Positions 63,907 to 64,000 of a stretch of DNA of 64,000 nt are shown here, piece after piece. The notes beneath the pieces were generated by a model that saw only the letters and a list, made by a program, of their open reading frames with translations, was not told the origin of the DNA and searched no databases. Made by a program: the position numbers and the translations under genes. Source of the DNA: Streptomyces mexicanus (GTDB lineage: Bacteria > Actinomycetota > Actinomycetes > Streptomycetales > Streptomycetaceae); NCBI RefSeq assembly GCF_902506575.1, contig NZ_LR732544.1:829296-893295 (forward strand), written 5' to 3'. The first letter of the stretch is position 1. Each line of letters begins with the position of its first letter.

Positions 63907-64000
63907 GCGCACTCCTGTTCCGTTCGAGCAGCGGTAGAAGCTGCGGGGGAGACGTAGCCGCGGCCTGCCCCGGCGCGCGGCGCGCACCCCTCTCGCACGA

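Overview
The window is very GC-rich, with strong third-position GC, GTG/TTG starts and purine-rich ribosome binding sites. Protein families such as the actinobacterial GlgA/GlgC pair, many TetR/LysR regulators and secreted polysaccharidases suggest a Streptomyces chromosome, probably an accessory (arm-like) part: gene remnants, short tandem repeats between genes and many regulator-plus-target pairs stand out. No tRNA, rRNA, CRISPR array, replication origin or intact insertion sequence was seen.

Layout. 0.1-3 kb: glycogen/alpha-glucan genes glgA-glgC and a cupin. 3.2-8.2 kb: two secreted glycosidases, a PA14/GH2 enzyme and a GH92 mannosidase-like enzyme whose C-terminus is lost at a junction with the next gene. 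8-12 kb: aspartate ammonia-lyase, an MHS-type transporter and a LysR regulator. 12.2-18 kb: a TetR regulator divergent from an aldehyde dehydrogenase, a class III aminotransferase and an amino-acid permease, which together look like an amine or omega-amino-acid catabolic operon. 18-22 kb: VOC and hemerythrin proteins, then a decay zone with an M81 peptidase pseudogene and a 5'-truncated FAD monooxygenase. 21.6-25.4 kb: TetR, an AtzG-like/amidase pair and a divergent metallo-beta-lactamase-fold hydrolase sharing an operator-like motif, then a small HTH protein. 25.7-29.9 kb: LysR/MFS pair, TetR and reductase remnants, a YunG-like gene. 30.3-32.8 kb: secreted pectate lyase and a small kinase. 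33-39.8 kb: SDR/TetR pair, DUF1963, lipoprotein, SMI1/KNR4, another SDR and a methyltransferase. 40-48 kb: CaCA exchanger, flavin-type oxidoreductase, lipoprotein, SolA-like oxidase, MarR-MFS operon and an esterase. 48.2-48.7 kb: zinc-independent ribosomal proteins bL36 and bL33 flanking a decayed bL31B.

48.8-60.8 kb holds a GNAT-NUDIX fusion, an OsmC fusion, phosphoketolase, a rhodanese, a CstR-type persulfide sensor, TauE, a CstB-like persulfide dioxygenase-rhodanese, a cyclic-nucleotide-binding protein and a GH65 phosphorylase. The rhodanese, cstR and cstB-tauE genes share palindromic ATACCC/GGGTAT operators and form a coherent reactive-sulfur detoxification regulon. 60.9-64 kb: TetR divergent from a TetX-like monooxygenase, then an epoxide-hydrolase-like alpha/beta hydrolase.

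The strongest unusual points are the CstR regulon with three candidate operators, the decayed bL31B, the motif shared by the tetR and amidase promoters, gene-to-gene junction scars, and a series of unrelated short tandem repeats between genes.
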